64,000 bases of DNA, from contig DATBNO010000059.1 in the NCBI GenBank assembly GCA_036554285.1, positions 124,001 to 188,000 of the forward strand, in the 5' to 3' direction. A model generated the notes under the pieces. The model did no database searches. It saw nothing but the letters and a program-made list of their open reading frames with translations, and was not told the DNA's origin. Shown here one piece after another: positions 27,743-36,582 of the stretch. The DNA comes from JADGGM01 sp025449955 (GTDB lineage Bacteria; Gemmatimonadota; Gemmatimonadetes; Gemmatimonadales; Gemmatimonadaceae). How positions within the stretch are numbered: the first letter of the stretch is position 1; each line of letters starts with the position of its first letter. The position numbers were made by a program, and so were the translations under genes.

Positions 27743-28240
27743 TCACGCTGCAGCTTTGAACATGTCGTCGAGTCGGCCGTAGCTATGCTCCATGCCGTCG
27801 GTCATGCCCGTGGAGACGGCGCCATCACGCGCTTCCTTCGACGCGAACGTCAAATTGCAGACGAGCGTCGTGACGCCGCTCTGCTCGCTGAGTTCAACTG
27901 ACACGATGCAGGGATCGCCAGCTGGCATGGCGAAGTCCATGTCGCCCGGGTCGAAGCATTGTTCGTGGACAATCTTCGACGGGCCGTTGACTTCGGTGAA
28001 CGTGCCGAAGAAGCCGAACCGCTTGCCGTCGTCGCGACTCCTCCACTGCCACTTGTATTTGCCGCCGACGCGGACATCCATGTCGCACACCGGCATGTCC
28101 CAGCCGTCATAGCCCTGCCATTTCTGCACGAGCTCGGGCTTGGTATGCGCATCCCACACCAATTGGCGGGGCGCGTTGAACGTACGTGTGACGCGAACGT
28201 CGCGATCACTCGGCAATGCAACTTCTGCAGGTTTAGGCAT
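27743..28240 (-). CDS. SRPBCC/AHSA1-domain protein
   Basis: 165 residues with the START-like fold pattern of Aha1-type proteins: 'VRVTRTFNAPRQLVWDAHTK', 'LVQKWQGYDGWDMPVCDMDV', 'RVGGKYKWQW', and a closing helix 'STGMTDGMEHSYGRLDDMF'. These bind hydrophobic ligands; the ligand is unknown. It lies 78 bases downstream of an ArsR gene in the same direction, the common ArsR-SRPBCC arrangement, so ArsR probably controls it. Confidence 0.9.
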   Translation of the reverse strand: MPKPAEVALPSDRDVRVTRTFNAPRQLVWDAHTKPELVQKWQGYDGWDMPVCDMDVRVGGKYKWQWRSRDDGKRFGFFGTFTEVNGPSKIVHEQCFDPGDMDFAMPAGDPCIVSVELSEQSGVTTLVCNLTFASKEARDGAVSTGMTDGMEHSYGRLDDMFKAAA

Positions 28241-28318
28241 TGTCTTCTCCTTGGTGCTTCATCGTGATTGCGCGCCGCCCTGAGGTCGAACGAGCGCACA
28301 GCGCGCGGCATGTCCGCG

Positions 28319-28675
28319 CTATTTTTTTGTTCGCTTGCGCTTGGACGGTTTGGCTTGGAGTTCTTCGAGCAGCGCATCGAGGCGCTGGTAGTTCTGTTCG
28401 AAGATCTCGCGGTAACGTTCGATCCAATCCACGGCCTCTTCCAATCGTTTCGGTTCCAGTTTGCGTGGACGCCGTTGCGCATCGACGTCCATCGAGATGA
28501 GGCCGGCGCGCTCGAGCACTTTCAGATGCCTGGAAATGGCTGGCTGGCTCATCTCGAACGGCTCGGCGAGTTCCGTCACTGTGGCGTCCCCCGTCGCCAG
28601 CCGAGCCAGGATGGCGCGGCGGGTGGGGTCGGCCAGAGCGGCGAAGGTCAGGTCGAGGCGTTCCGAGGCTTGCAT
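28319..28675 (-). CDS. ArsR-family transcriptional regulator
   Basis: 118 residues from ATG 28675. Winged-helix pattern 'LTFAALADPTRRAILARLAT', 'VTELAEPFEMSQPAISRHLK' and 'VLERAGLISMDV', then a helical tail with a Lys/Arg-rich end. There is no CxC metal-sensing motif, so a non-metal ArsR of the kind paired with SRPBCC and VOC proteins. The upstream frame is open for 25 codons but runs through an AT-rich promoter, so the inner ATG is correct. Confidence 0.9.
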   Translation of the reverse strand: MQASERLDLTFAALADPTRRAILARLATGDATVTELAEPFEMSQPAISRHLKVLERAGLISMDVDAQRRPRKLEPKRLEEAVDWIERYREIFEQNYQRLDALLEELQAKPSKRKRTKK

Positions 28676-28715
28676 AATCGTATATTTATATAATGTGTTG
28701 GTTATATACAAGGGC
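28676..28715 (-). promoter_or_regulatory. AT-rich promoter/operator of the ArsR operon
   Basis: A very AT-rich island in GC-rich DNA, directly before the ArsR start. It includes TATATTTATATA at 28681-28692, a five-base inverted repeat around a TT centre, and GTTATATAC at 28701-28709. The position and symmetry suit a -10 region overlapped by an ArsR dimer site, giving self-repression. Confidence 0.5.
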
Positions 28716-29198
28716 AAGACCGGCCAGTCAAGGCTTTGGGTCATCGTCACCGCAAAATGAATGATGCGCTGCAGATGTGCGTCGACGTGGCCGGTGTTCG
28801 CTACCCAACTGCTGCCGTGCTGTCAATCCAGCTTGATAATCGTCGGCCGGTGAAAAAGGCTGCCCTCATCTCCAATGATGCAGCAGCCTGGAAAGCGTCC
28901 GCCACTCGCTGGTTGTCAATGGTGGCTGGCTGGCCTCTCGCCAGCAGCCTAACGTGCGCTGCACCTGACGGAGGCGAGGGCGCATCAGCTTGTGCACCTG
29001 TCGGTCGGATACCATGTTCAGCGCGAGGCTCGACTCGTCCCGCCGCTGACGCCTAACGAATGCTGGGCCCGGCATGCCAGCGATGCTTGCATGGGGCTCC
29101 GGTCGCACGTCTATTGATTCGCTTGCACTCGCGTCAGGTAACGGCGCGCAATTCGGCAATCGAGAACGTAGCGCTGCTTTCACGCATCGGAGTCGTCA
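28716..29198. other. Intergenic stretch, no convincing gene
   Basis: No frame here has family similarity. It contains two direct copies of GCCTAACG at about 28950 and 29053, with TGCAC/GTGCA complementary segments between them. This is vaguely like a decayed integron attC site, but the second core is in the wrong orientation. A GGAG ribosome binding site before 29199 marks the next gene. Confidence 0.4.
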
Positions 29199-29645
29199 AT
29201 GAGCCACGTACAACTCGGGGCGACGAGCTACGAGATGCCCCCGCGAGAGGGCGTCAGCATCGCCCATTTCCTCACCGTGAAGGACATCGAGCGATCAGCT
29301 CGCTACTACGAGAGAGTCTTCGGCGCTCGGATTCTGAGCATGGGCGATGGTAACGCACCCGCGTACCTTCAGCTCGCCAACATCTGGATGATTCTGAACG
29401 TCGGCGGCGGCCCGACCCCCGATAAGCCGACGGTGACGCTGAGCGTCCCTGACCCAAATCACATCAGCAGCTTCATGAATTTTCGCGTTGCGGATATTCA
29501 CGCGTGCTATGCGCTGTGGAAGAGCCGGGGCGCCGAGTTCATCACGGAACCCATCCCGAAGTACGGCGAGACGCGCTGCTACATCCGCGATCCTGACGGC
29601 TACCTGATCGAAGTCGGACAGAGCACCGACGTCACCTACGGCTAA
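29199..29645 (+). CDS. VOC-family (glyoxalase/bleomycin-resistance fold) protein
   Basis: 148 residues. A pair of beta-alpha-beta-beta-beta modules: 'VSIAHFLTVKDIERSARYYE', 'RVFGARILSMG', 'PTPDKPTVTLSVPDPNHISS', then 'ETRCYIRDPDGYLIEVGQST'. His and Glu at the strand positions can form the family metal site. Substrate unknown; relatives include lyases, dioxygenases and antibiotic-binding proteins. Good GGAG ribosome binding site. It stops GGC TAA CG, a variant of the recurrent word. Confidence 0.85.
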   Translation: MSHVQLGATSYEMPPREGVSIAHFLTVKDIERSARYYERVFGARILSMGDGNAPAYLQLANIWMILNVGGGPTPDKPTVTLSVPDPNHISSFMNFRVADIHACYALWKSRGAEFITEPIPKYGETRCYIRDPDGYLIEVGQSTDVTYG

Positions 29646-29666
29646 CGTTACGAGCGGGAGGGAGCT

Positions 29667-30080
29667 ATGCGATCGAAGATTGGTCTTCTCGTGTGCGTGA
29701 GTGTGGCGAGTCTTGCTGCGTGCAGTAGCCCGCTTGGGCCGCCGGCCACGTTGGTGTTGTCGACGTCTCCTGATCTTACGGCAACGGTCGCACGCATCAG
29801 CGTAGAACGCGGCATCTCACCTGAAGGGGCGTATTCACAGATCGATGCTTGGCTCGTCATTCCGCCGAGCAGGGCGGCGAATGCCGGCCTTGTGTTCGCA
29901 AAGACAACGCCCGTATTCGTTAGGACACGCGGTGCGGTTTTCTCGACCAACGCGGGCGATATCAAAGCCGGCGATCGAGTCGAAGTGTGGCATGACTTTC
30001 GAGTAGCCTTTGGCGCCGCAGAAGGGCCGCCCGGAGCGCCAACGTACGTCAACATCCTGCAAGTCGTGATCGATCGCTGA
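29667..30080 (+). CDS. Small lipoprotein, unknown function
   Basis: 137 residues with a lipoprotein signal ('LLVCVSVASLAACSS', Cys about residue 19) and a strong GGGAGGGAG ribosome binding site. The mature part is beta-rich with 'FSTNAGDIKAGDRVEVWHDF', as in small OB-fold lipoproteins, and ends 'YVNILQVVIDR'. It starts 22 bases after the VOC gene, so possibly on the same transcript. No named family. Confidence 0.65.
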   Translation: MRSKIGLLVCVSVASLAACSSPLGPPATLVLSTSPDLTATVARISVERGISPEGAYSQIDAWLVIPPSRAANAGLVFAKTTPVFVRTRGAVFSTNAGDIKAGDRVEVWHDFRVAFGAAEGPPGAPTYVNILQVVIDR

Positions 30081-30149
30081 TGGCTCCACGGAAACTCACC
30101 TTGGACCGTCCAATCCGCGACCGCTCGCCGACGACGTTGGCATCGTGTT

Positions 30150-32681
30150 CTAACCGAGCACGACGTCGACCGCGCCGGCCGAGAGTCCCGCCGCCGCCGC
30201 CGTCACCCGCGCGGTGCTTTTCTCCGTCCCCGCCTGTACGATGGCGCAACACAGTCCGTTGAACGCGCTCCGCGCGCTGGCCTTGTCGCTCTCGTGCGAG
30301 CTGGGATCGCCGTTGCCCACCCCGATCACCGCCGCCGGTCCCTCTACCGCGAACGTCACGTGATGTTCGGCCGTCGGCACTGTCCGCCCCTTGGCGTCCA
30401 CGATCCGCGCCGCGACCACCGCCACGTCCCTTCCATCTGCCGTTAGGCGGGTACGATCGGCCTCGAGCGACACCGCGGCAGGGGCGCCGGTCGTCTCCTG
30501 CCGCGCCGTGAGCGCCACCCGGCTCCCGCGGTAGCCGCGCGCCTCGAGCACCCCGGGAGCGTAGGGTACCTGCCAGGCGACGTGTCCGTTAGGCGGCACG
30601 GACTGCGGGCCTGCACCCACCGGCGCGCCGTTCAGGAACAGCTCGACGCGCTCGAGATTCGTGTGGCACCAGACCTCGATCGACTGCCCCTCCTGCCCGG
30701 CCCAATTCCAGTGCGGGAACACGTGCAGCACGGGCTCCGCGCCCCACTGCGCCTTATAGTAGTAGTAATTGTCCTTGGGGAAGCCGCAGGTATCCATGAT
30801 GCCGAAGTGCGAGCTGACGCAGGGCCATGCATACGGCGTCGGCTCGCCTCGATAGTCGAATCCCGTCCACACGAATCCACCCGACGCCCACGGCCGCGCG
30901 ACGTACGCGCTCCACCACGCTTGGGCGGTGGACGCCCACGGGGGGAAGTTGCGGTCGTACGCCGACACGTAACCGCGCGCTTGATCGTTCGCATAGATGC
31001 CGCGCGTCGACACCGTGCTCGCCACTTCGGTGCCCATCGCGGGTTGCCGCGGAAAGCGCCGGCGAAACTCATCCATCGGGCTTCCGAGATGGTAGTTGAA
31101 GCCCTGCACGTCCAGCACGGCGGAGATGCCCGTGCCCCAATCGGCGTTCATCGCCGCGGTCACGGCACGCGTCGGATCGAGTTGCCTAACGGTCCGCTTC
31201 ATCGCCGCGGCCATGCGGGCCCCACGGTCCGAACCCTGCTCCATGAACTCCTCGTTGGCAATCGACCACGCGACCACGCACGGGTGGTTGCGGTCGCGCT
31301 CGACCATGCGGGTGAGCTGGCTCAGCGCCTCCGGGTCGGCGCCGAACATGCGCGTCTCGTCCAGCACGAGCATGCCGAGGCGGTCGCAGGCATCCAGGAG
31401 CTCGGGCGCGGGCGGATTGTGCGACGTGCGGTAGGCGTTGGCGCCCATCGCCTTGAGGCGCTCGATGCGGTACGCGTGTAAACGGTCGGGAAGCGCCGAG
31501 CCCACGCCGGCGTGGTCCTGATGGTTGCACGTGCCCCGAATCTCGACGTGCTCGCCGTTGAGCAGCACGCCCCGGTCAGCGTCGAACCGCACGGTGCGAA
31601 TGCCTAACGGCGTGTCCGTCCGGTCCGCCTCGCCGCCGGCGTCATGGACCACGCGCGTGACCAACGTGTAGAGGTGCGGCGCGTCGAGCGACCACAAGAG
31701 TGGCGAGTCGATCCGTATCTCCTGCTGGTCGTCCGCCGAACCCCAGGCGGGAACGCCTAACGGCGCCGATTGCGCCGACCGAACCACACGTCCGCCTGCG
31801 TCGATCATCTCCAGCCGCACTCGGCACCTGGCGGGCGCGTCGGCCTCGTTGTCGAGCGTCGTCGTGACGCGCACCGCCGTGCGCTTGGCATCATCCACGG
31901 TGCAGTGCACGAACGTGCCCCAGCGCGCTACGTGCAGCCGCGCCGTCTTGACCAGCCAGACATGGCGATAGATGCCCGCACCCTCGTAGAACCAGCCCTC
32001 GTGCTCGGTCGCGTTCGCGCGCACCACGAGCACGTTGTCGCCGCCGTAGTTGAGTACCGGCGTGATGTCGGCGGCGAACGGCGCGTAGCCGCTCAGGTTG
32101 TGCGCCACGAGATGGCCGTTGAGCGCCACCAAGCAGTCGCGAAACACGCCGTCGAACTCGAGCGAGATGCGGCGGCCCAGGTCGCCGGCGGGCACGGTGA
32201 ACGCCTTGCGATACCACCCGATGCTCGTGTCCGGGTGTGATCGGCCCACGGGCTTGAATCCGTAGCTCGTTAGGCTTTTGTCGTCGACGAACGGGAGCTC
32301 GACGGCCCAGTCGTGCGGCAGGTTCAGGCGCCGCCATGCGGCGACGTCGAAGTCCGCGCGCGACACCGGCGCGAACAGCTCGCCGGATTTGGCGAACTCT
32401 TCGTCAGCGCCGTACCCGAAGTCGAGAGCGGGGTCGCTCGCGTGGCCCAGGTGAAAGCGCCAATCGCTGTCAAAGCGCTCGCGCTCCCGCGTTCCGGTGA
32501 CGGGGCCCGGGTCGTCGGTGGCGGAATTTGCGGCGAGCGGATTCAGTGCGACGTCGGCGCTCGCGGCGCGATCGGCGACTGTGCGGAGCGTGTCGAGCGC
32601 GGCGGGCACGGCCGTGACGCCGAGAAGGGAGGCGGCACCGGTGAGCAAGGCGTCGCGGCGGGAGATTTTTGAGTCGGACAT
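30150..32681 (-). CDS. Tat-exported GH2 beta-galactosidase-like glycosidase
   Basis: 843 residues from ATG 32681. Twin-arginine signal 'SRRDALLTGAASLLGVTAVP'. GH2 order: jelly-roll ('RLNLPHDWAVELPFV', 'SIGWYRKAF'), immunoglobulin-like domain, then a TIM barrel with 'VEIRGTCNHQDHAGVG', 'ANAYRTSHNPPAPELLDACD', acid/base Glu in 'VVAWSIANEEFMEQG' and a nucleophile Glu probably in 'PAMGTEVAST'. C-terminal beta domains follow, the last a Big-like fold. It acts on beta-galactosides or related sugars in the periplasm. Frame open 155 codons upstream, but the Tat motif fixes the start. Confidence 0.9.
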   Translation of the reverse strand: MSDSKISRRDALLTGAASLLGVTAVPAALDTLRTVADRAASADVALNPLAANSATDDPGPVTGTRERERFDSDWRFHLGHASDPALDFGYGADEEFAKSGELFAPVSRADFDVAAWRRLNLPHDWAVELPFVDDKSLTSYGFKPVGRSHPDTSIGWYRKAFTVPAGDLGRRISLEFDGVFRDCLVALNGHLVAHNLSGYAPFAADITPVLNYGGDNVLVVRANATEHEGWFYEGAGIYRHVWLVKTARLHVARWGTFVHCTVDDAKRTAVRVTTTLDNEADAPARCRVRLEMIDAGGRVVRSAQSAPLGVPAWGSADDQQEIRIDSPLLWSLDAPHLYTLVTRVVHDAGGEADRTDTPLGIRTVRFDADRGVLLNGEHVEIRGTCNHQDHAGVGSALPDRLHAYRIERLKAMGANAYRTSHNPPAPELLDACDRLGMLVLDETRMFGADPEALSQLTRMVERDRNHPCVVAWSIANEEFMEQGSDRGARMAAAMKRTVRQLDPTRAVTAAMNADWGTGISAVLDVQGFNYHLGSPMDEFRRRFPRQPAMGTEVASTVSTRGIYANDQARGYVSAYDRNFPPWASTAQAWWSAYVARPWASGGFVWTGFDYRGEPTPYAWPCVSSHFGIMDTCGFPKDNYYYYKAQWGAEPVLHVFPHWNWAGQEGQSIEVWCHTNLERVELFLNGAPVGAGPQSVPPNGHVAWQVPYAPGVLEARGYRGSRVALTARQETTGAPAAVSLEADRTRLTADGRDVAVVAARIVDAKGRTVPTAEHHVTFAVEGPAAVIGVGNGDPSSHESDKASARSAFNGLCCAIVQAGTEKSTARVTAAAAGLSAGAVDVVLG

Positions 32682-32808
32682 GGGCCTGAGTGTGTTGGGC
32701 GTGTCGCATAACCTCGAGCGGAGCGCTGCACCTGACAAGCGACTGCGTCGCGTACGTCCGCGCCAGGCGGTATGCTTCCGCCGTCCTTGATTCCGGGAGA
32801 CGGACGTC

Positions 32809-34557
32809 ATGCGCATCCAAAGTCTTGCCCTCGCCCTCGTGGTCTTGGGTGTCGCACCGGGCACGTCCACCTCACCGACGCGTCGCGCGCGGATATCGGG
32901 CGGCGCGAGCGTCGCGGCGATGCGCTTCGAGATTTCGTTTCCGGCCTCCGCGCACGAGGGACCGATCACCGGTCGCGTCTTCCTCGCTTTGAGCCGCGAT
33001 TCCGCGCCGCCGCCCATCGCGAACGCCGGCTCCTTTACGAACAGCACGCCGCTTTTCGGCCTCGACGTGAGCTCACTGTCGCCCGGCCAGGCCGCGCTGA
33101 TCGATGCGTCGACGCCCGGATATCCCACCGTATCGCTCGCGGACATTCCCGCCGGCGACTACTGGGTGCAGGCGGTGATGAACGTCTATACCGAATTCCA
33201 TCGCGCGGATGGACACACCATCTGGGCGCACATGGATCAGTGGGAGGGTCAGCAGTTCACGTCATCGCCGGGCAACATCATCAGCGACCCGCAGCGGGTG
33301 CACATCGATCCGGCCGCGGGTGGCACCGTGCAGATCTCGCTCACCCACGTCATCCCGCCCATCCAGATGCCGGCGGATACGAAATGGGTGAAGCACGTCA
33401 AAATTCAGAGTGCCATGCTCACGAAGTTCTGGGGGCATCCGTTCTATCTTGGCGCCACGGTGCTGCTCCCCGCGGGATACGAGACACACCCGAACGTGCA
33501 CTATCCCGTCGTGTTCGAGCAGGGCCACTTCGGCCTCTACGCGCCGTTCGGTTTCTATCCGGGCAGCGGGTCCCTGTCACCGAGGATGAAGGCACTCATG
33601 GCCTCCTACAACCGCGAGCCGAATTGGGTGTTCGCACGCGAGTGGATGGGACCACACATGCCGCGGATGATCGCGGTGACCTTTCAGCATCCGACACCCT
33701 ACTTCGACGATTCGTACGCCGTCAACTCGGCGAACAACGGTCCGTACGGCGACGCCATCATGACCGAGCTGATTCCGTATCTCGAATCGCACTTCCGGAT
33801 GATCGCAGCGCCGTATGCGCGTGTGCTAACCGGCGGCTCGACCGGCGGGTGGGAGTCGATCGCGCTACAGATCTATCACCCCAAGTTCTTCGGCGGGACC
33901 TGGACGCTCTATCCCGATCCCGTGGACTTTCATCACTACGGGACCTTCGACGCATACGCCGACACGAACGCGTTTGTGGACGACGCGTCTGGAATCGCGC
34001 CGTTCAGTCCGATCAGTGCGTGGTACCATCCCGAGCGCATGGTGATGCGCGACAACGACGGGCAGCCGTGGCTCAGCATCCGCGACATGAGTCGTTTGGA
34101 AGACGTGCTCGGCAGCCACGGGCGCTCGGGCGAGCAGTTCGAGGCGTGGGAATCCGTGTACGCTCCAGTGGGCGCCGATGGCTATCCCGAGCCGTTGTGG
34201 GACAAGAAAACCGGGCACATCGATCGCTCCGTGATCGACTACATGCGCGACCACGGGTACGATCTCGAGGCGTACCTGGCGAAGAATTGGAATACCGTTG
34301 GGCCGGATCTCGTGGACAAAATTCACGTCGACGTCGGGGACATGGACAACTTCTATCTGAACCTGGCGGTGATGGACTTACAGCAGTTCCTCGATTCGAC
34401 CAAGTCGCCGCACGTGGCCGGCGTGTTCCGGTACGGCCGTCCGGAAAAGGGGCACGGATGGCAGCACGTGACTAACGCGGAGCTGGTCAAGGAAATGGCG
34501 GCGGCGATCACGAAGCATGCGCCGTCCGGCACGAACACGAGCGCCTGGAACTACTAG
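32809..34557 (+). CDS. Secreted alpha/beta-hydrolase, esterase-D-like
   Basis: 582 residues with a signal peptide ('RIQSLALALVVLGVAPGTST'). The first 200 residues are beta-rich, and the rest is a serine hydrolase with the nucleophile elbow 'VLTGGSTGGWESIALQ' and a probable catalytic His in 'YGRPEKGHGWQHV'. Related to large putative esterases of soil bacteria; substrate unknown. Divergent from the GH2 gene. It contains no copy of the recurrent GCCTAAC word over 1.7 kb, which is unusual here and may mean recent arrival. Confidence 0.78.
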   Translation: MRIQSLALALVVLGVAPGTSTSPTRRARISGGASVAAMRFEISFPASAHEGPITGRVFLALSRDSAPPPIANAGSFTNSTPLFGLDVSSLSPGQAALIDASTPGYPTVSLADIPAGDYWVQAVMNVYTEFHRADGHTIWAHMDQWEGQQFTSSPGNIISDPQRVHIDPAAGGTVQISLTHVIPPIQMPADTKWVKHVKIQSAMLTKFWGHPFYLGATVLLPAGYETHPNVHYPVVFEQGHFGLYAPFGFYPGSGSLSPRMKALMASYNREPNWVFAREWMGPHMPRMIAVTFQHPTPYFDDSYAVNSANNGPYGDAIMTELIPYLESHFRMIAAPYARVLTGGSTGGWESIALQIYHPKFFGGTWTLYPDPVDFHHYGTFDAYADTNAFVDDASGIAPFSPISAWYHPERMVMRDNDGQPWLSIRDMSRLEDVLGSHGRSGEQFEAWESVYAPVGADGYPEPLWDKKTGHIDRSVIDYMRDHGYDLEAYLAKNWNTVGPDLVDKIHVDVGDMDNFYLNLAVMDLQQFLDSTKSPHVAGVFRYGRPEKGHGWQHVTNAELVKEMAAAITKHAPSGTNTSAWNY

Positions 34558-34616
34558 GCGGTCAGTGACTGCTGACGTGCAGAGCGTCGTCATCCGAAGC
34601 GCTCCGGTTATGTCCG

Positions 34617-34634
34617 GGTCCTCTACAGAGGACC
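34617..34634. repeat. 18-base palindrome, possible terminator
   Basis: GGTCCTCTACAGAGGACC is an inverted repeat broken only at the two central bases, 60 bases after the esterase stop. Its arms resemble the outer ends of the 16918-17125 repeat (CCTCTGTAA and TTACAGAGGAC), and CGGATCGCTC occurs 50 bases further on, so it may be a decayed relative of that repeat family. No T-tract. Confidence 0.5.
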
Positions 34635-34822
34635 TTGATCGGCCCGGGGATGGCCTTTAGCGACCGTGTGTACGTGCGTTAGACTCGGATCGCTCCACCA
34701 GTCGCGTCACCCGAAAGCACGATTTCCATTTCACACGTGCAAAATCATCCGAAAGGGTGACGACATCCGCGTTGCCACACGGCATCCTGACTCCAACTCA
34801 CTCTCGCAGCCAGGAGCGTCAC

Positions 34823-35374
34823 GTGAAGAAAACCGTCCTCACCTACGGCCTGATCTCCGGCGTCATGATCTCCGTCCTCATGGGCGGGTCGATGCTCTTC
34901 GCCGACAAGATCGGTTCCGGCCACAGCATGGCGCTCGGCTACACGATCATGGTGGCGTCGTTTCTGCTCATCTACTTCGGTATCCGCAACTACCGCGACA
35001 ACACCCTACTCGGCGAAATCTCCTTCGGTCGCGCTTTCGCCTGCGGCATCCTCATCACTCTCATTACCTGCGTCTGCTACGTCGCGATGTGGGAAGTTCT
35101 GTACTTCAACTTCATGTCCCACTTCATGGACAGCTATTTCGCCGCACAGATCCACACTGTGCAGTCCGCGGGCCTCGACTCGGCGACCACCGCCGCACGG
35201 ATCGCTGCTATCCAGCACTCGCAGCAGCTTTACCAGAATCCCCTCATCAACATCGCCTACACGTTCATCGAACCGCTGCCGGTGGGCCTCGTCATCACCG
35301 TGATATCGGCCGCGTTCCTCCGCCGCAAAGCTCCCACGACAAGCAACTCTTCCGCTGACCCCGCCCTCGCCTGA
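34823..35374 (+). CDS. DUF4199-family membrane protein
   Basis: 183 residues from GTG 34823 (CAGGAG ribosome binding site). Four membrane helices at about 7-27, 38-56, 72-95 and 150-170. The pattern 'YTIMVASFLLIYFGIRNYRD' and 'GEISFGRAFACGILITLITC' is typical of DUF4199, small inner-membrane proteins of unknown role known mostly from Bacteroidota and Gemmatimonadota. No neighbour gives a functional hint. Confidence 0.82.
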   Translation: MKKTVLTYGLISGVMISVLMGGSMLFADKIGSGHSMALGYTIMVASFLLIYFGIRNYRDNTLLGEISFGRAFACGILITLITCVCYVAMWEVLYFNFMSHFMDSYFAAQIHTVQSAGLDSATTAARIAAIQHSQQLYQNPLINIAYTFIEPLPVGLVITVISAAFLRRKAPTTSNSSADPALA

Positions 35375-35427
35375 GCCTTGGACCGCGAAGACACGCCCCT
35401 TACAACCACCTGATCTCAGAGGTTCTC

Positions 35428-35814
35428 ATGAAGCGAGTCACTGGCATTGGCGGCATCTTCTTCAAGGGCAAAGACGCTGCGGCATTGCAGGCTTGGTACA
35501 AGCGGCATCTCGGAATCGATGTCCAGTCATGGGGTGGCGCAGCCTTCACATGGACCGACGCCGATGGCAAGCCGGTTGCTGGAACAACCGCGTGGTCGAT
35601 TGCTTCGGAGAAAAGCGACCAGTTTGCGCCCAGCACTGCGGCCTTCATGGTCAACTATCGAGTGGAGGATCTCCACGGATTGATCAAAGTGCTGCGCGAA
35701 GAGGGCTGCAACGTTCTCGACAAGATCGACGATAGCGAATACGGAAAGTTTGGATGGGTCATCGATCCCGAAGGAAACAAGGTAGAACTTTGGCAACCGC
35801 CCGCCGGCGAATGA
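35428..35814 (+). CDS. VOC-family protein
   Basis: 128 residues with an AGAGG ribosome binding site. Glyoxalase-like pattern 'VTGIGGIFFKGKDAAALQAW', 'YKRHLGIDVQSWGGAAFTW' and 'FGWVIDPEGNKVELWQPP', ending with the metal-ligand Glu of the last strand. Probably a small dimeric enzyme or binding protein, substrate unknown. First of two VOC genes in a row, 48 bases apart. Confidence 0.85.
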   Translation: MKRVTGIGGIFFKGKDAAALQAWYKRHLGIDVQSWGGAAFTWTDADGKPVAGTTAWSIASEKSDQFAPSTAAFMVNYRVEDLHGLIKVLREEGCNVLDKIDDSEYGKFGWVIDPEGNKVELWQPPAGE

Positions 35815-35862
35815 TCGACGTCGGCCTCGGTACGAGTGCGGCCAATTCGATGGAGGCGCGAC

Positions 35863-36348
35863 ATGGCTAAGCCCGCGAAGAACACGATCTGCTTGTGGTA
35901 CGATGACGGCGCCGTGGATGCGGCGCGGTTTTACGCGCAGACCTTTCCCGATTCGTCCGTTGGCGCGGTGCACCGCGCGCCGGGCGACTATCCGGCGGGA
36001 AAGAAGGGGAACGTGTTGACCGTCGAGTTTACCGTGATTGGGATTCCGTGTCTCGGCCTCAACGGAGGTCCCGCGTTCAAGCACAACGAAGCGTTTTCGT
36101 TTCAGATCGCAACGGCTGACCAGGCGGAAACGGATCGCTATTGGAACGCGGTTATCGGCAACGGTGGTGAAGAGAGCGCGTGCGGCTGGTGCAAAGACAA
36201 GTGGGGATTGTCCTGGCAGATCACGCCGATCGCGCTGACAACGGCGATCGCCGATCCCGATCCGGCTGCCGCCAAGCGGGCGTTCGATGCGATGATGCAG
36301 ATGAAGAAGATCGACATCGCCGCTATCGAAGCGGCGCGTCGCGGTTGA
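35863..36348 (+). CDS. PhnB-like VOC protein
   Basis: 161 residues from ATG 35863 with GGAGG before it. Family pattern of PhnB/3-demethylubiquinone-methyltransferase-like VOC proteins: 'NTICLWYDDGAVDAARFYAQ', 'TFPDSSVGAVHRAPGDYP', 'GNVLTVEFTVIGIPCLGLNG', 'CGWCKDKWGLSWQITP' and the C-terminal helix 'AAKRAFDAMMQMKKIDIAAI'. Despite the historical name, these are not proven methyltransferases. Confidence 0.88.
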   Translation: MAKPAKNTICLWYDDGAVDAARFYAQTFPDSSVGAVHRAPGDYPAGKKGNVLTVEFTVIGIPCLGLNGGPAFKHNEAFSFQIATADQAETDRYWNAVIGNGGEESACGWCKDKWGLSWQITPIALTTAIADPDPAAAKRAFDAMMQMKKIDIAAIEAARRG

Positions 36349-36379
36349 GGTGCCGTGCTCGACGCGCGCATGTCTCTGA

Positions 36380-36574
36380 GGCCTAACTAACGCGAATGAA
36401 CCGTTGAAACCGGAGATCTTCGGCGCCGTACGGCGTCTGAATGTGTCGCCCTGGGATCCCATCACGCTCGGCGCCGTGGTGGCGGCCATGTTTGTCGTGG
36501 CGATAGCGTCGGCGTACGGGCCGGCTCGGCGCGCGGCCCGCGCCGACCCGATGGCTGCGCTGCGGAGCGAGTAG
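36380..36574 (+). pseudogene. C-terminal remnant of an ADOP/FtsX permease
   Basis: In one frame ending at the TAG 36572-36574 I read PLKPEIFGAVRRLNVSPWDP, a membrane helix 'AVVAAMFVVAIASAYGPARR' and the closing 'ARADPMAALRSE'. This is the last 55 or so residues of an ADOP permease (compare the ends 'DPLTSMRSE' and 'DPTEALRAD' of the two intact genes here). Nothing of the preceding 800 residues is present, so a fragment left by deletion or insertion. Confidence 0.75.
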
Positions 36575-36582
36575 CGACCCCT

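Noticed and set aside
28920..29060. attC site between the two GCCTAACG copies
   Set aside because: Both cores point the same way, so the R boxes cannot pair; only the short TGCAC/GTGCA match remains.
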